Source: Methanomicrobiales archaeon
GTDB taxonomy: Archaea; Halobacteriota; Methanomicrobia; Methanomicrobiales; Methanoculleaceae
DNA length: 5,324 bases
Direction of reading: 5' to 3'
Assembly: GCA_012510295.1 (NCBI GenBank)
Contig: JAAZID010000209.1
Span: 1 to 5,324, forward strand
Part shown: positions 5,001 through 5,324 of the stretch, piece after piece
How positions within the stretch are numbered: the first letter of the stretch is position 1
How the letters are laid out: every line of letters starts with the position of its first letter
Notes under the pieces: generated by a model
What the model was told of the DNA's origin: nothing
What the model saw: the letters and a program-made list of their open reading frames with translations, nothing else
Databases searched by the model: none
Translations under genes and position numbers: made by a program

Positions 5001-5019
5001 CCGGGTAATACACCCCCGG
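5001..5019. promoter_or_regulatory. Inverted repeat between the treT TATA box and start, possible operator
   Basis: CCGGG (5001-5005) and CCCGG (5015-5019) are arms around a nine-base centre. The dyad falls between the TATA element and the predicted initiation point of treT, where a bound repressor would block polymerase. It does not resemble the TrmB-type TATCAC-GTGATA site known for trehalose/maltose genes in Thermococcales. Its role is inferred from position only. Confidence 0.35.
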
Positions 5020-5020
5020 T

Positions 5021-5038
5021 CGATAAAATGCCTTTCGG
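5021..5038 (-). promoter_or_regulatory. BRE/TATA promoter of treT
   Basis: On the minus strand CCGAAAGG (BRE-like) is followed by CATTTTATCG (TATA-like; TTTTATCG at 5028-5021). Initiation about 25 bases downstream falls near 4998, so the mRNA leader is only about ten bases. This agrees with the lack of a Shine-Dalgarno site and with the ATG at 4987 as start. Confidence 0.6.
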
Positions 5039-5109
5039 TATAGGGCTTGAGATCCCGGTACAGGCAGACACCACCAGAAGAGTCGCTCCATCTCAAACAG
5101 GATGGGCGC
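5039..5109. other. Spacer between treT promoter and the insertion element
   Basis: About 70 bases of apparent host DNA separate the treT promoter from the predicted element terminus. No gene or clear regulatory motif is seen. It holds the bases that would be copied as the TnpB guide. Confidence 0.5.
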
Positions 5110-5200
5110 GTGACTGCTCCCCCGATTGAAATCGGGGGCATCCAGGGCATTTCAGCCCAGAGATTGCAGCCCCAATCTCATACTATTGATCGCCGCGTTC
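5090..5200 (-). ncRNA. Predicted omega RNA (reRNA) 3' region of the TnpB element
   Basis: In TnpB systems the guide RNA scaffold is transcribed from the tnpB 3' end through the element's right end, and the guide is the sequence just outside the element. Here the scaffold would include the last tnpB codons and the perfect hairpin at 5119-5138. If the terminus is at 5110, the guide would read GCGCCCATCCTGTTTGAGAT on the minus strand (5109-5090). The existence of the RNA is inferred from the family, its 5' extent is arbitrary here, and the guide shifts if the terminus is off by a few bases. Confidence 0.4.
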
Positions 5201-5324
5201 TGGTCGCGGTCCATCATCAGCCCACAATGGGGACAGATATGGACTCGATCAGAGAGGGTCTTTTTGACGATCATACCACATCCGGAACATCGCTGTGACG
5301 TGTTTCTGGGGTTCACCCGAATCA
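5110..5324 (-). mobile_element. IS200/IS605-type element, right end with 3' part of tnpB
   Basis: The element is identified by its tnpB coding end and by a right-end hairpin beyond the stop. CCCCCGAT (5119-5126), loop TGAA, ATCGGGGG (5131-5138) is a perfect eight-pair stem lying within about ten bases of the likely terminus, as is usual for IS200/IS605 ends. I place the terminus near 5110, after the minus-strand sequence GAGCAGTCAC, by resemblance to other archaeal tnpB element ends; this boundary is approximate. The left end, and whether a tnpA transposase accompanies tnpB, lie outside the window. No target duplication is expected for this family. Confidence 0.7.
5152..5324 (-). CDS. tnpB: TnpB, RNA-guided endonuclease of IS200/IS605-type elements, C-terminal 56 residues (gene runs off the window)
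   Basis: The frame is open from the right edge of the window to a TGA at 5152-5154. The visible residues show the target nucleic-acid-binding zinc ribbon, VNPRNTSQRCSGCG, with Cys at fragment positions 12, 15, 30 and 33 (CSGC and CPHC). The last RuvC motif follows, DRDQNAAIN (38-46), which contributes a catalytic Asp. TnpB is an omega RNA-guided DNA nuclease, related to Cas12, that helps keep its element by cutting the empty donor site. The end of the protein appears intact: all four Cys and the RuvC-III Asp are present, and the short tail RLGLQSLG is normal for archaeal TnpB. Whether the rest is intact cannot be told. The gene reads toward the treT promoter in the same direction as treT. Confidence 0.92.
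   Translation of the reverse strand, partial: IRVNPRNTSQRCSGCGMIVKKTLSDRVHICPHCGLMMDRDQNAAINSMRLGLQSLG

Noticed and set aside
4988..5074. Extension of TreT to the upstream ATG at 5074
   Set aside because: The extra 29 codons span the BRE/TATA promoter and are unlike TreT N-termini, so the start at 4987 was chosen.
5119..5138. The perfect hairpin as a plain terminator of tnpB
   Set aside because: No T-run follows on the minus strand. Its position at the element end fits the right-end structure of IS200/IS605 elements better.

Overview
The window looks like a piece of a methanogenic archaeon's chromosome, most likely from the Methanomicrobiales and perhaps Methanoculleus-like. The reasons are moderately high GC, BRE/TATA-type promoters, strong GGAGG Shine-Dalgarno sites, and a gene set (a DUF5320 pair, a long ferritin-like protein, TreT, and a TnpB of archaeal IS200/IS605 type) familiar from that group. 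The assignment is by recognition, not by a search.

Layout, left to right. (1) The 3' part of a trpF-like phosphoribosylanthranilate isomerase gene (1-534, +); it appears to lack one internal block of the TIM barrel. (2) Two convergent DUF5320 mini-genes (716-949, + and 1268-1504, -), each ending in a Gly/Arg-rich tail. They share similar coding starts and also a nearly identical 32-bp promoter block, so gene and promoter seem to have been duplicated together as an inverted pair. (3) A 414-residue ferritin-like protein (1690-2934, -) built from four regularly spaced helical-hairpin units. (4) A divergent small heat shock protein of the Hsp20 family (3175-3630, +) with a TTG start. A large inverted repeat lies between the two divergent genes. 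(5) A TreT-type trehalose synthase, GT4 family (3659-4987, -), convergent with the Hsp20 gene and followed by a hairpin/T-tract terminator in the 28-bp gap. (6) The 3' end of a tnpB gene (5152-5324, -) with the right end of its IS200/IS605-type element. The end hairpin and the adjacent flank are where the omega RNA scaffold and its guide would be expected.

Taken together, genes 3 to 5 have a stress flavour: putative diiron/iron handling or peroxide defence, a chaperone holdase, and a compatible-solute enzyme. They are separately promoted rather than one operon, so joint function is inference. The tnpB element lies upstream of treT in the same orientation and could influence its transcription. 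I see no CRISPR array, tRNA or rRNA. The points most worth a second look are the four-hairpin ferritin-like protein, the duplicated promoter-plus-gene pair, the missing barrel segment in TrpF, and the predicted TnpB guide RNA end.
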